Assembly: GCA_028821815.1 (NCBI GenBank) | Contig: JAPKEY010000027.1 | Span: 1-11,716, forward strand | Length of the DNA: 11,716 nt | Direction: 5' to 3' | Source of the DNA: Candidatus Poseidoniales archaeon | Lineage (GTDB): Archaea; Thermoplasmatota; Poseidoniia; Poseidoniales; Thalassarchaeaceae | Part shown: piece after piece, positions 1 through 8,405 of the stretch | Layout of the letters: every line of letters begins with the position of its first letter | Position numbering within the stretch: the stretch's first letter is position 1 | Position numbers and translations under genes: made by a program | Notes under the pieces: generated by a model | The model's database searches: none | Told to the model about the DNA's origin: nothing | Seen by the model: the letters and a program-made list of their open reading frames with translations, nothing else

Positions 1-3000
1 CTGAATTAGAAAACAAGCGTATGTTGCTGAAATTTAATGGGCATTCACATTCATGTCCAATCTCATCTTGTAATGCTAATTCTGCAATCTCTTGAAGGAG
101 CGCTTCTAAATCTGCAAGGGCATCATTCATTTCTTCTTCTGTCATCATAATCATACGACCTGTAGTTGCAGAGAGGATGGCAGGAGGGAGTACCTTTCGA
201 TACGGGATACCAGCACGTTCTCGAGCCTGTTCTTGCCGTATCAATGTCAATGTGTATAACGCCAACTGCATTCTGTAATCATCAAGTATTTCTTGTTCAG
301 AGTCATGACGTGAATCTCCTTCAGCCTCAAGAAGTGGATGAGGCCAACCAGAGTGTAAATGAGCAGCCCCTGTTGTCTTGAAATCGATTGCGCGGATAGC
401 CCCACTTCCATCCTCCAAACGTGTACAAAGTACCAAGTCAGTGATTCCAGTACTCGAGAATATGAAACTCTCTATGTTGGCCAATAGATGGGGTCCATGT
501 GGGGTCCATATCTGATCATCCGCATTTATTTCCAGAGATTGTTGCAGATTAAATGGCCATTCTGTTCGGAGACCTTCGACGATTTCCCCATTCCAATTTA
601 ACCCCGATGTAAGTGTACCCAATGGTCCACCAATGACGGCCTTGGACATCTTCTTGAGCAACGATTTCATGGCGTCTGCATCAGCATTCGGCGGAAGCAA
701 TTCCTCAAGAACAGACTGTATGACATCATCATCTTCAAGCAAATTGGGAGTTTTTTCGGTCCATTGGGTTGGCAATGGTACACTAATCTCAGTTTGCAAA
801 CCTGGATTTTCCAAACCGATTTCAATCACACGATGGAAAATGGAACCAATGACGTTTGCTGGGGGCAAACCAATTCTTTCAGCGAGTGATTGGGCCGATT
901 CTGTGGATGCATACTGTGAAACAGCGTCAGGAGTTAGGCCCAAATTCATTAATTGTAAATAACATCGTGGGCAAATGGCTGCTTTGTCCAATTGGTGGGG
1001 AGATATTCGAATGCCCCGTGTACGCGTTGGTGTATCCACCGGCACTGGTGGCAGAACGTTCTCGTAGGCAATTTGCGCGGATTCATTCAATCGAGCCATG
1101 TTGACCAATGAACTGGTTGTTGTGTTTATCCCCCCTAATTCAGATTCATGACAATGCACCGCAAAAGGGAGTGATTGTGGATCTATGAGATGGCGGCCAT
1201 CTTCTTCGGGTTGCCAACCCAATGCATCAAACCACATGTGACCGAATGTCGGCATGGGTAGCGTTCTCAATTTCATCGAAATTGTATCGCCAATTCGCGT
1301 AGAATCATTTGGCCCTCCAGCAAGGATGAGGATGTCTTTGACTCGAGTACAAGCCACATAGAACAGACGCCGGGCCTCAGCTTGGATCTGCGCTTCTTGT
1401 AACGTTCTGGCGAATGTCCATATTCCACTATCCAAACTTGATTGTGTAATCCATGGCCGCGGATTTGAAGCAAATAAACTGGGTGTAGCAATCACACGCT
1501 GGCGTAAATCGTGACTGATATTACCCTGACCTTCACTGAATAAACCACCAACAATAACACATCTTCGTTGCAATCCTTTAGAACCATGAATGGTCATCAC
1601 CTGTACAGCATCTGCAGTTGCCACACCGGCTGAGATGAGGTCATTCCCTGCAACATCGGCAAGACGTCCAATACGATCTGCAAGCAGAACAGGATCCCCT
1701 CCAACCTCACTTGATTGGTTTTCGACCAAACGCAGAAATTGTTCAGCATCGTTTCGTTCCGAGGGACGTGGATGTGCAAGTAGAATATCGCTGTGATTTA
1801 ACGTCTCATGCAGCGATTCAACGACTGTACCTCGATGTGAATGTTTAAGCAAATGTTCAACAAAAACTCGATGTGGACCTTCGGGTAACATCTCGGACAA
1901 TCTCTGAATGAGATTCTCCCCAATGGTGGCTCCACCAAGGAATGATTGGAGTTCCTCATCATTGAATCCAACAAGACACGAACGGGCAACTGTAGCTGCA
2001 GCATGGCGGCTAGATGGACGGGCAATCCATTGGAGTAACCCGAGTAGTGGGCGTATTACTGGGCGAAGTAGCAAACCTCCTTCTTTGTCAGCTATTGCTG
2101 GGATGCCAGCAGCTTCCAATCTTGTCATCAAATCTTTCAACTTTGATCTGCTTGGCAATAGAACAAGTATTTCCCCAGGCGTATATGGGTCACATTTCGG
2201 TTGCTCAGTTTCACCGATTCTAGTTGGGCTACCATCGAGAAGAGATCGGATGCGTGCAGTAATGAGGGCATTTTCCATTTCGCTTGAAGAACCCGAACTA
2301 AATGGATCTAATGGGGTTGCCAAATCAGGATTTGGATGACCTGTGGCCGATATACTGGCAGGAACCAGCCATTCAAATCGTCCTTCGACGTTGGAACGAG
2401 CCGGGATGAGGGCTTGAGGGCGAGCATACCAATCTCCTGGGAATCGATCATGAACCGGAGAAAATATGTCTTCCCACCAATCATTCATTCGATTCAGCAA
2501 TCCGGCTGCTGTTCGATAATTGACTACCAACTCTACATGACCTTGGGAACGAGCCAATGAATCAACAGATTTGCTGCTCCCTTTTTCCTGTTCATCAAAG
2601 CGAACCCAAGCACCTTCCGCTTTACTCCTTGATTTGGGTAAATCTGATGCAGTGGCGAAACCACCGTCAGCACTGTACCTTGGGTCCCGTGCCGCATTCT
2701 GCCGACGGAGTTCAGGGGGACGTGTCAATGCAGACAAAGCATGAAATTCATGTTCATTCATGTTCCGTAGGGCTTTGCCGAAATCGACGAAACCTGAAAC
2801 TTGAGCCTGTCTAAATGCGTAAATGCTCTGCTTTCTATCGCCCACACAACAAATTGTAGGTTCCCATGGTGTGTCAGGTGGTGGCGTACCCTCGGGTAAA
2901 CTGCGCGAGCCCCATAATCGGCCAAGAAGGCGCCACTGTTGCGCTGAATTATCCTGTGCTTCATCAATGATAAACGCACGATATCTTGAACGTATATCGC

Positions 3001-4696
3001 CCAACCTCGCATACCTTGACTGCAAATCTTCGAGTAAGCGTGTGGCTTCCTTCAAATTCAATCCTGCTGATTTCGGATCTTCGACGAATCCTTGCATGAT
3101 TGACAAGGCCGTCAGTATGTGCTCATCACTCCAAGATTCATCCGGCAATGCATCTAGAGCATGCACTACTTCGATTGGATAATCTGCTCGCATGATTCGA
3201 GGACAACGAGCGAGAAGAAGATCAGCTGCCAATGAGGATATATCGTCAAACTCGTGGACGCCTTCACGAACTTTGAGTTCATGTAGAATATCGAGAAGAG
3301 AGCGATGACAAAGCAGCATATCCTCGAGGTGAGATGCTTCCTCATCGATGCCGAAAGCAAGGTTTTTTCCGGGTGAAGAATGTGGTAATGGGGATTCAAC
3401 CCTTTGAGGGGTTAAACCAGTAACTGCAGGCATATTTGGGACAGGTGATGAGGTGTCATCCAATAGATAAATTGCTCGCGCCAAGGGCCTAAATGAACGG
3501 CCATTGGAGCCATTCCATAATTCTGCAATCGCTGCCCCTAAATCCTTGGCAAGTTGCTTGGCATGGTCTTCTGATACAGCACTCCATGTTGCGACACCAC
3601 GGGGCCAATCCGCTGAATTGGCGAGGTTGCCACCACTAAATGCACTCACCTTCGTGCTTTGATGCGATGAAATTGTACAGGTCACCATGCAAAGTCCATG
3701 CAACCACAACCATCGTTCCCAACGTATTGCAGGGGGGCCAACATCAACCATCTCAGCCAAAGAACGAAATCTCGTCCCACCAATGAGTGCATTGGCTACA
3801 TCCAGATTGGCACCATAGGTTCGTGCGTGGTTGACCCAAGCTAGACATGCTTGATGGATTTCATCCACAAAAGCATCAAAATGAATATCTGCAGGGGCTA
3901 AAATTGCTTCAATCAATCTGTGAACATCATCGGAATCCACGCCACTATTCGATTCTAAACGGCGGGCGACTGTGTCCACAAAAATTCGATTCGATAATAG
4001 TGAGGATAGGACGGTTCGAACTGCCTTACGATTCCCAAATCTACGGGCCAAACGATCTCGAGATTGTATCAGTAAGGATGCGCGTTCACCAGATACACCC
4101 GCAGCGACTGCATCACCAGCTGAACGTAATCTCCAGAGCCCTTCAAGAGCCTGCTCAAGTAACACATGTCTCTCTGCATTCCCAACGACTTCATCGGTAG
4201 GTCGCTGAGACAAATCGGCTCGCCATGGAGCGATTAGGCGAGACAGGAATGAATCAATGGTCCCAATTGGTGCATCTTCCAGCATTGCTGTGAGTTGATC
4301 GATGAGCCCTTCGTGAGTGACCCTTGAATCTCGACGTTCGCCACCATCATCTAGTGTGGGACCCGGGCGTAATCGATTCAATTCCTTCCAAAGACGATGG
4401 CGCATTTCTTCTGCTGCTCTTGTTGTAAAGGTGAGGACGACCACTTCACTGGGTAGCAGGCCCTGCCACTGTGTCAAATCCTCACGCTCAGCCAAACCGA
4501 TTCGTAGAGAACCTGCAGCGAGAGGAAGGGGGCGTGGTCCTGGTGGCAATAAACGAGTGGCTCGTTGATCGACTGAGAGGTAATGCTCAATCGTGCGACC
4601 TACGATACTCTGTGTCTTTCCAGTACCCGCTCCTGCGTCCAATATCAAATGCATATCAATTGCAAGAGCCAAACGCTGTCCAACATTCAATTCCAA
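1..4696 (-). CDS. addA: AddA-like UvrD-family helicase-nuclease, C-terminus beyond window
   Basis: This is the motor and nuclease subunit of an AddAB/RecBCD-type double-strand-break resection enzyme. The frame is open without a stop from 4696 to position 1 (1565 codons seen; the end is missing). Superfamily 1A motifs appear in order: a Q-motif-like LNVGQ near residue 3, Walker A AGAGTGKT (K27), motif Ia LTFTTRAAEEM (88-98), motif II DEAQD (578-582), motif III VGDRKQSIYAF (about 617-627), NYR (726-728), motif V TIHGSKGLQ (about 1035-1043) and motif VI FYVACTR (R1118). A PD-(D/E)XK nuclease follows, with H1288, D1420, D1438-F-K1440 and Q1477...Y1481. Cysteines flank it (C1242, C1245, C1550, C1552). 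The start is TTG: an in-frame stop lies at 4703-4705, GGTGA sits 6 bases before the TTG, and the first ATG (4652-4654) would remove the Q motif. It overlaps the addB-like gene by 10 bases. At over 1560 aa it is much longer than the roughly 1200 aa of bacterial AddA. The class is secure; the exact AddA name is by analogy. Confidence 0.88.
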   Translation of the reverse strand, partial: MELNVGQRLALAIDMHLILDAGAGTGKTQSIVGRTIEHYLSVDQRATRLLPPGPRPLPLAAGSLRIGLAEREDLTQWQGLLPSEVVVLTFTTRAAEEMRHRLWKELNRLRPGPTLDDGGERRDSRVTHEGLIDQLTAMLEDAPIGTIDSFLSRLIAPWRADLSQRPTDEVVGNAERHVLLEQALEGLWRLRSAGDAVAAGVSGERASLLIQSRDRLARRFGNRKAVRTVLSSLLSNRIFVDTVARRLESNSGVDSDDVHRLIEAILAPADIHFDAFVDEIHQACLAWVNHARTYGANLDVANALIGGTRFRSLAEMVDVGPPAIRWERWLWLHGLCMVTCTISSHQSTKVSAFSGGNLANSADWPRGVATWSAVSEDHAKQLAKDLGAAIAELWNGSNGRSFRPLARAIYLLDDTSSPVPNMPAVTGLTPQRVESPLPHSSPGKNLAFGIDEEASHLEDMLLCHRSLLDILHELKVREGVHEFDDISSLAADLLLARCPRIMRADYPIEVVHALDALPDESWSDEHILTALSIMQGFVEDPKSAGLNLKEATRLLEDLQSRYARLGDIRSRYRAFIIDEAQDNSAQQWRLLGRLWGSRSLPEGTPPPDTPWEPTICCVGDRKQSIYAFRQAQVSGFVDFGKALRNMNEHEFHALSALTRPPELRRQNAARDPRYSADGGFATASDLPKSRSKAEGAWVRFDEQEKGSSKSVDSLARSQGHVELVVNYRTAAGLLNRMNDWWEDIFSPVHDRFPGDWYARPQALIPARSNVEGRFEWLVPASISATGHPNPDLATPLDPFSSGSSSEMENALITARIRSLLDGSPTRIGETEQPKCDPYTPGEILVLLPSRSKLKDLMTRLEAAGIPAIADKEGGLLLRPVIRPLLGLLQWIARPSSRHAAATVARSCLVGFNDEELQSFLGGATIGENLIQRLSEMLPEGPHRVFVEHLLKHSHRGTVVESLHETLNHSDILLAHPRPSERNDAEQFLRLVENQSSEVGGDPVLLADRIGRLADVAGNDLISAGVATADAVQVMTIHGSKGLQRRCVIVGGLFSEGQGNISHDLRQRVIATPSLFASNPRPWITQSSLDSGIWTFARTLQEAQIQAEARRLFYVACTRVKDILILAGGPNDSTRIGDTISMKLRTLPMPTFGHMWFDALGWQPEEDGRHLIDPQSLPFAVHCHESELGGINTTTSSLVNMARLNESAQIAYENVLPPVPVDTPTRTRGIRISPHQLDKAAICPRCYLQLMNLGLTPDAVSQYASTESAQSLAERIGLPPANVIGSIFHRVIEIGLENPGLQTEISVPLPTQWTEKTPNLLEDDDVIQSVLEELLPPNADADAMKSLLKKMSKAVIGGPLGTLTSGLNWNGEIVEGLRTEWPFNLQQSLEINADDQIWTPHGPHLLANIESFIFSSTGITDLVLCTRLEDGSGAIRAIDFKTTGAAHLHSGWPHPLLEAEGDSRHDSEQEILDDYRMQLALYTLTLIRQEQARERAGIPYRKVLPPAILSATTGRMIMMTEEEMNDALADLEALLQEIAELALQDEIGHECECPLNFSNIRLFSNS

Positions 4697-7600
4697 GAGG
4701 TGTCACCCCCCACAATCGATGCAAGTCCACATGCTTCTTTGACACGACACCATGTGCAAACGCCATCAGCTGGCGTCGCATGGACTCGACCTGAATTAGC
4801 CGCATCTGCAACGTCGAATGCTGTGGTCAATCTCTCCATCAGCCAAGCACGGAATGGATCACTCGCTGCTGCAGAGTCCTCGCTTGGGAATCTATGTGTA
4901 TCATGTGTAAGAGTTGTAATCCCACCTACCCCGTTGTCTTCCAATAACTCTGCAAACGCAGGACTGACCTCGATACTGTGACTAGTTGATGTACCCACTT
5001 CAGAAATACCTGCGCCAATAACAAGATCCCCTGGGTGGGATATTTCCCAACATCTTGCATACAAACCAAGTTGTAATTCATCGAACAATGCTTTTCGATG
5101 TCGTTCTCCGGCTCTACTCTTCGATGGACCATCAACCGATTTTATGTCACGAATCAAAACTAAGCGCTTGGGTTTCCACTTGGATAATTCCGTCCAATCA
5201 AGTGGTGCGATGGAATCATCACCGCCCTCTAAAGTTGAATCATTGAATATATCGACTCGATCGATGTAACCGGTTAATTCGATTGTGCGACCATCTGGAT
5301 GTGGCAATGTCATTCCATTCAATGACCATTCAATAGAAATTGGAATGGAATTATACAATTCCATCTCAGCAAGCAGCATGTTTCCAAGACGACCTGATGG
5401 TGTTGTTGACTGCGGCGATGCTAACCAATCCAACCATGTTTGACGAGGCATACCAATGAGATCATGACGTCGCTGTGCTGCGGTGGCATCTTCTCTTTCC
5501 AACCATGGAGCATGAACTCCTATGTGGTCTAAAATATGGACAAACATATCGCCCATAGAATGACCTGAGAGAGCAACCGAAGTTGAACCTGAAGAGGGGC
5601 GCTCATCACCTTCAGCAAGGGAAAACACTTGCTCAAACAATGCACCTAGAGATTGATGAACTAAATCGCCACGAATTCTCGCGTCGAGATCTTCCTCTTG
5701 CTGTTCCATTCTGGCCGCATTCAAACGGCGTTCTAGCCAGCCCTGACGCGGACAAGCTTGCCATCGTTGTAATCGGCTTGCTGACCATCGATTTCGGAGC
5801 AATTTTGCGCCACCTGTCAAGCCATGGCGTTCATCAAAAACAGGGAGTGATGTTTGACTTGGACGCAATGGTCTTGGATCTATTGCAAGCAATTGACTAC
5901 GACCCAATTTACCCCCTAGAACTGGCCATTGTTCGGATAGTCTAGGAGGGGTTTTCCCGGGGGCACCCTTGTTACCTGGGATGATTTTCAGGCCCCCCAT
6001 ACCACTAAACCGATTATGTAAATCCATACCGAGATATTGTTCTTCTTCTTGGACATCTGTGGGTTGCCTTCGCAGCCGGTCTTGCATCAATCCAGAATCG
6101 AGTGGGATTGAAATGGATGCAGGGTGAAGTGGTGGTGAGGGTGGTTGATGGAACGCATGTAAAGATAGGCCTGAACGTTGCCTTGTATCTCGAATTCCAC
6201 GTCCTGATAAACGAACTTCAGCCCTAGTGGTTCCAGATTTCTGAACCATCTCAATTGTAGCAGGTTTCCAAACAAGATGGTGGCCACGAGTACGTTCCCC
6301 TGATGCGGTTGACCAATTTTCCAAGAATATGGGCTTGAAAACTGTTTCAGGGGTATCAGCACCAGAATGCTGGGTGAGCCATTCTGCAAGAGGGGTCGCA
6401 GGTTGGCAATCATCATCAAGACCTGTTGCATCGATTAGAATCACCGTAGAAGATGCATGCATTAGATGGTGAAGTGTGTGTCGTGCAGAACGCAGTGGTG
6501 AGTCTGCGCGACACAAATCTAATTCTCTACAATCCGCTTCGGTTAACCAAGGTAACTTGTCGGTACGGAGAGACCAATTGGATGCGGTGAGATGTGTAAG
6601 AATGATGATGTCGGCAGAAACTCCCAATGCCTCACTTGGAGTCAATATGCGTATCTGATCGTTTGCTTCCAACATCTTGGGTGCTTGTAAATCATCCATC
6701 AATCCGAGAAACCCTTCGACCCATTTGGGCCCTGATGCAGTTACGGGGTGCCCCAAAATTGATTGTGAAAAACGGAACTTTTCATGTTCTTCAAGCAACA
6801 ATCGAATCGAACCGGCATCACTGAGCATTGAAGCGGATTCTAAGTGTTCTGCGATGTGTGAAATCCATTCATCTCCACTCGCTGGAGATTCTGGTAAAAG
6901 CAGGGGTTTTTTGGTGTAACAACCAACTGCAAATTCAGCATCGGCCAATAGGGCTCGTTCACCTGAACTCAACAATGGTGACAATCGTTTCAAAAAACAA
7001 AGAAACCACCATTGTGTACATTCTGCTTTCTTTCCTGCCTCATCAATATCTTCCCATGGAGCTGGGTGTGGGTCTGATGCGAGGGCACGCAACCATCGAG
7101 ACAGTGCCCCATATCCGCCTAGGATGTGCCATGAGCGGGCCAGAGATTCAAGCCTGTTTGAATCCATTTCAGGAATCCAATCCTCATTTACTGAGTGATT
7201 TTCTGTATGTAACCATTCATCGGTAAACCGCAAACTCTGCTGTGTTCCCACACCACGTATGCGCGACATTGACCATGCTTCGGTGCCACTTCCAATGGAT
7301 GCCATTTCACCAAGCCAGTGTATGGATGGAGATGATTTAAGCAAAGATGTGCTTGGTGGTGGACGCAATCCAATTTCAATGAGAGCTTTCCTCCAATCCT
7401 CAATACGACCATCTTTTCCCGGATCAATGATGACTGCATTGGAATGGCTGGATACTGTGCGGCTCCAATCTCTTAGCACCTCAATTGTTGCTAGTATATC
7501 TAAGCCATTTGTGGGTACCAATAATCGTGATACTGAATGCGCACATGGTTCCGGTTCCCAAATTTCATGATTGTTCAGCCATTTTGGAATGGTCTCAACA

Positions 7601-8346
7601 GTACAAGGGTGAACATCCTCAAGAATAGCTCCGTGCAACCCCAATCGATAGTTTCCTATCGGTGCCTCACCATGCTGGCATAATTGGTGCAGGTCACTGA
7701 ATCGATTTAGATTCAATAGTAAACGACGGTCACTTTTCGCCAATGTTGGCATTTGATCCATCAGAATAATTCCTGAAATTCCAGTCAGGGTGAATGGTTT
7801 AGTATCTTGAGATTCAAGTGCATCAATGAGGGAGCGCCTGTGTAGTAATGGGTGTATTCCATTCATCTGGCGACCCATTCTGTTCACGATATTCTCAAAT
7901 GAATCAAGACCTGGGCCATCCCAAATTCGTACATCCTCGATATCAAATGCTTGAACCAGTCTAGACAAAGCACGGGTTCGACCTTCTCCCCAGCGATGTT
8001 CAGGTGTAGGGTGAAGCAGTGGGAACTCGCCATCTTTGGCGGCCAATTCACATTCAGCGTGTAGCAAACGATGTCCGGTTGCATTGAATGGAAGGAGGCG
8101 GGGTAAACGTAAATCTGCGTGTAAAGACTTTCGCAAAGATGCCAAAGTATGGTGCCGAGAACGGTCAATTGGACCTATATTTGCAGATTCTAACCGGGTC
8201 AACAATTCGCCTCTAGAAGCATCGGAAGAGTGGATGATGAGAACGGGTTCAACCCGGGGGTCAAGAACTTGGACTTGCAATTGTTGGAATAACCAATCGG
8301 GAAAATGACCGGGTGGGGTATGTTCCAAAGTCAATGTGTAATCCAT
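4687..8346 (-). CDS. addB: AddB-like subunit: inactive helicase fold plus Fe-S PD-(D/E)XK nuclease
   Basis: This is the partner subunit of the AddAB-type break-processing complex (1219 aa; bacterial AddB is about 1100-1200). The N-terminal two thirds resembles the AddB/RecC helicase-like fold. A Walker-B-like strand is present (GIILMDQM, 192-199), as is the late UvrD-type segment with ADIIILTHL (578-586). The position expected for Walker A, after the strand PVLIIH (34-39), reads SSDASRGELL and has no GxGKT, so ATP binding is probably lost. The C-terminal nuclease is complete: R892-G-x-x-x-H897, E1006, G-Y-I-D1029-R-V-D, R-D1067-I-K1069 and Q1092-x3-Y1096. It is bracketed by C865 (in ACPRQGW) and C1197-x2-C1200-x5-C1206, the four-cysteine 4Fe-4S arrangement known from Bacillus AddB. 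The gene order addB then addA matches many bacteria. The start is the ATG that follows a G-rich site inside a hairpin (8354-8384). Class confidence is high; the loss of ATPase activity is inferred. Confidence 0.86.
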   Translation of the reverse strand: MDYTLTLEHTPPGHFPDWLFQQLQVQVLDPRVEPVLIIHSSDASRGELLTRLESANIGPIDRSRHHTLASLRKSLHADLRLPRLLPFNATGHRLLHAECELAAKDGEFPLLHPTPEHRWGEGRTRALSRLVQAFDIEDVRIWDGPGLDSFENIVNRMGRQMNGIHPLLHRRSLIDALESQDTKPFTLTGISGIILMDQMPTLAKSDRRLLLNLNRFSDLHQLCQHGEAPIGNYRLGLHGAILEDVHPCTVETIPKWLNNHEIWEPEPCAHSVSRLLVPTNGLDILATIEVLRDWSRTVSSHSNAVIIDPGKDGRIEDWRKALIEIGLRPPPSTSLLKSSPSIHWLGEMASIGSGTEAWSMSRIRGVGTQQSLRFTDEWLHTENHSVNEDWIPEMDSNRLESLARSWHILGGYGALSRWLRALASDPHPAPWEDIDEAGKKAECTQWWFLCFLKRLSPLLSSGERALLADAEFAVGCYTKKPLLLPESPASGDEWISHIAEHLESASMLSDAGSIRLLLEEHEKFRFSQSILGHPVTASGPKWVEGFLGLMDDLQAPKMLEANDQIRILTPSEALGVSADIIILTHLTASNWSLRTDKLPWLTEADCRELDLCRADSPLRSARHTLHHLMHASSTVILIDATGLDDDCQPATPLAEWLTQHSGADTPETVFKPIFLENWSTASGERTRGHHLVWKPATIEMVQKSGTTRAEVRLSGRGIRDTRQRSGLSLHAFHQPPSPPLHPASISIPLDSGLMQDRLRRQPTDVQEEEQYLGMDLHNRFSGMGGLKIIPGNKGAPGKTPPRLSEQWPVLGGKLGRSQLLAIDPRPLRPSQTSLPVFDERHGLTGGAKLLRNRWSASRLQRWQACPRQGWLERRLNAARMEQQEEDLDARIRGDLVHQSLGALFEQVFSLAEGDERPSSGSTSVALSGHSMGDMFVHILDHIGVHAPWLEREDATAAQRRHDLIGMPRQTWLDWLASPQSTTPSGRLGNMLLAEMELYNSIPISIEWSLNGMTLPHPDGRTIELTGYIDRVDIFNDSTLEGGDDSIAPLDWTELSKWKPKRLVLIRDIKSVDGPSKSRAGERHRKALFDELQLGLYARCWEISHPGDLVIGAGISEVGTSTSHSIEVSPAFAELLEDNGVGGITTLTHDTHRFPSEDSAAASDPFRAWLMERLTTAFDVADAANSGRVHATPADGVCTWCRVKEACGLASIVGGDTSWN
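4697..4711 (-). promoter_or_regulatory. Ribosome binding site for the addA-like TTG start
   Basis: Read on the minus strand, a run of six G followed by TGA contains GGTGA, a good match to the archaeal and bacterial anti-Shine-Dalgarno sequence. It ends 6 bases before the TTG at 4694-4696. It lies inside the last codons of the addB-like gene, so the downstream start is probably coupled to translation of addB. A second in-frame TTG at 4688-4690 would form a TTGA overlap with the addB stop, but its spacing of 12 is worse. Confidence 0.55.
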
Positions 8347-8353
8347 GGCGATG

Positions 8354-8384
8354 CCCCCGTGAGCGTTCTAGGTTCTCGCGGGGG
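8354..8384 (-). promoter_or_regulatory. Hairpin in the addB-like leader, covering its G-rich ribosome site
   Basis: Arms 8354-8363 and 8375-8384 are complementary at 9 of 10 positions, with an 11-base loop. In the minus-strand transcript the 3' arm ends in five G, 7 bases before the addB-like ATG, so folding would hide the only Shine-Dalgarno-like sequence. No T run follows on the minus strand, so an intrinsic terminator for the upstream gene is unlikely. The single imperfect pair is C-A in the minus-strand RNA but G-U in a plus-strand RNA. The structure is plain in the sequence; a regulatory role is inferred. Confidence 0.4.
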
Positions 8385-8405
8385 TTCTTGAAGCATTGGA
8401 CTCGT

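Noticed and set aside
1908..2339. A 143-codon plus-strand open frame inside the addA-like gene
   Set aside because: It lies fully antisense to a gene with clear helicase motifs, has no recognisable protein features or ribosome site, and is one of many such frames on the opposite strand.
4583..4981. Plus-strand open frame across the addB/addA junction
   Set aside because: It is antisense to the nuclease end of the addB-like gene and the Walker A region of the addA-like gene, both well supported; its translation is low-complexity, shadow-like sequence.
8354..8384. Intrinsic terminator for the thioredoxin-like gene
   Set aside because: No T run follows the stem on the minus strand, and the stem ends 7 bases before the next start codon.
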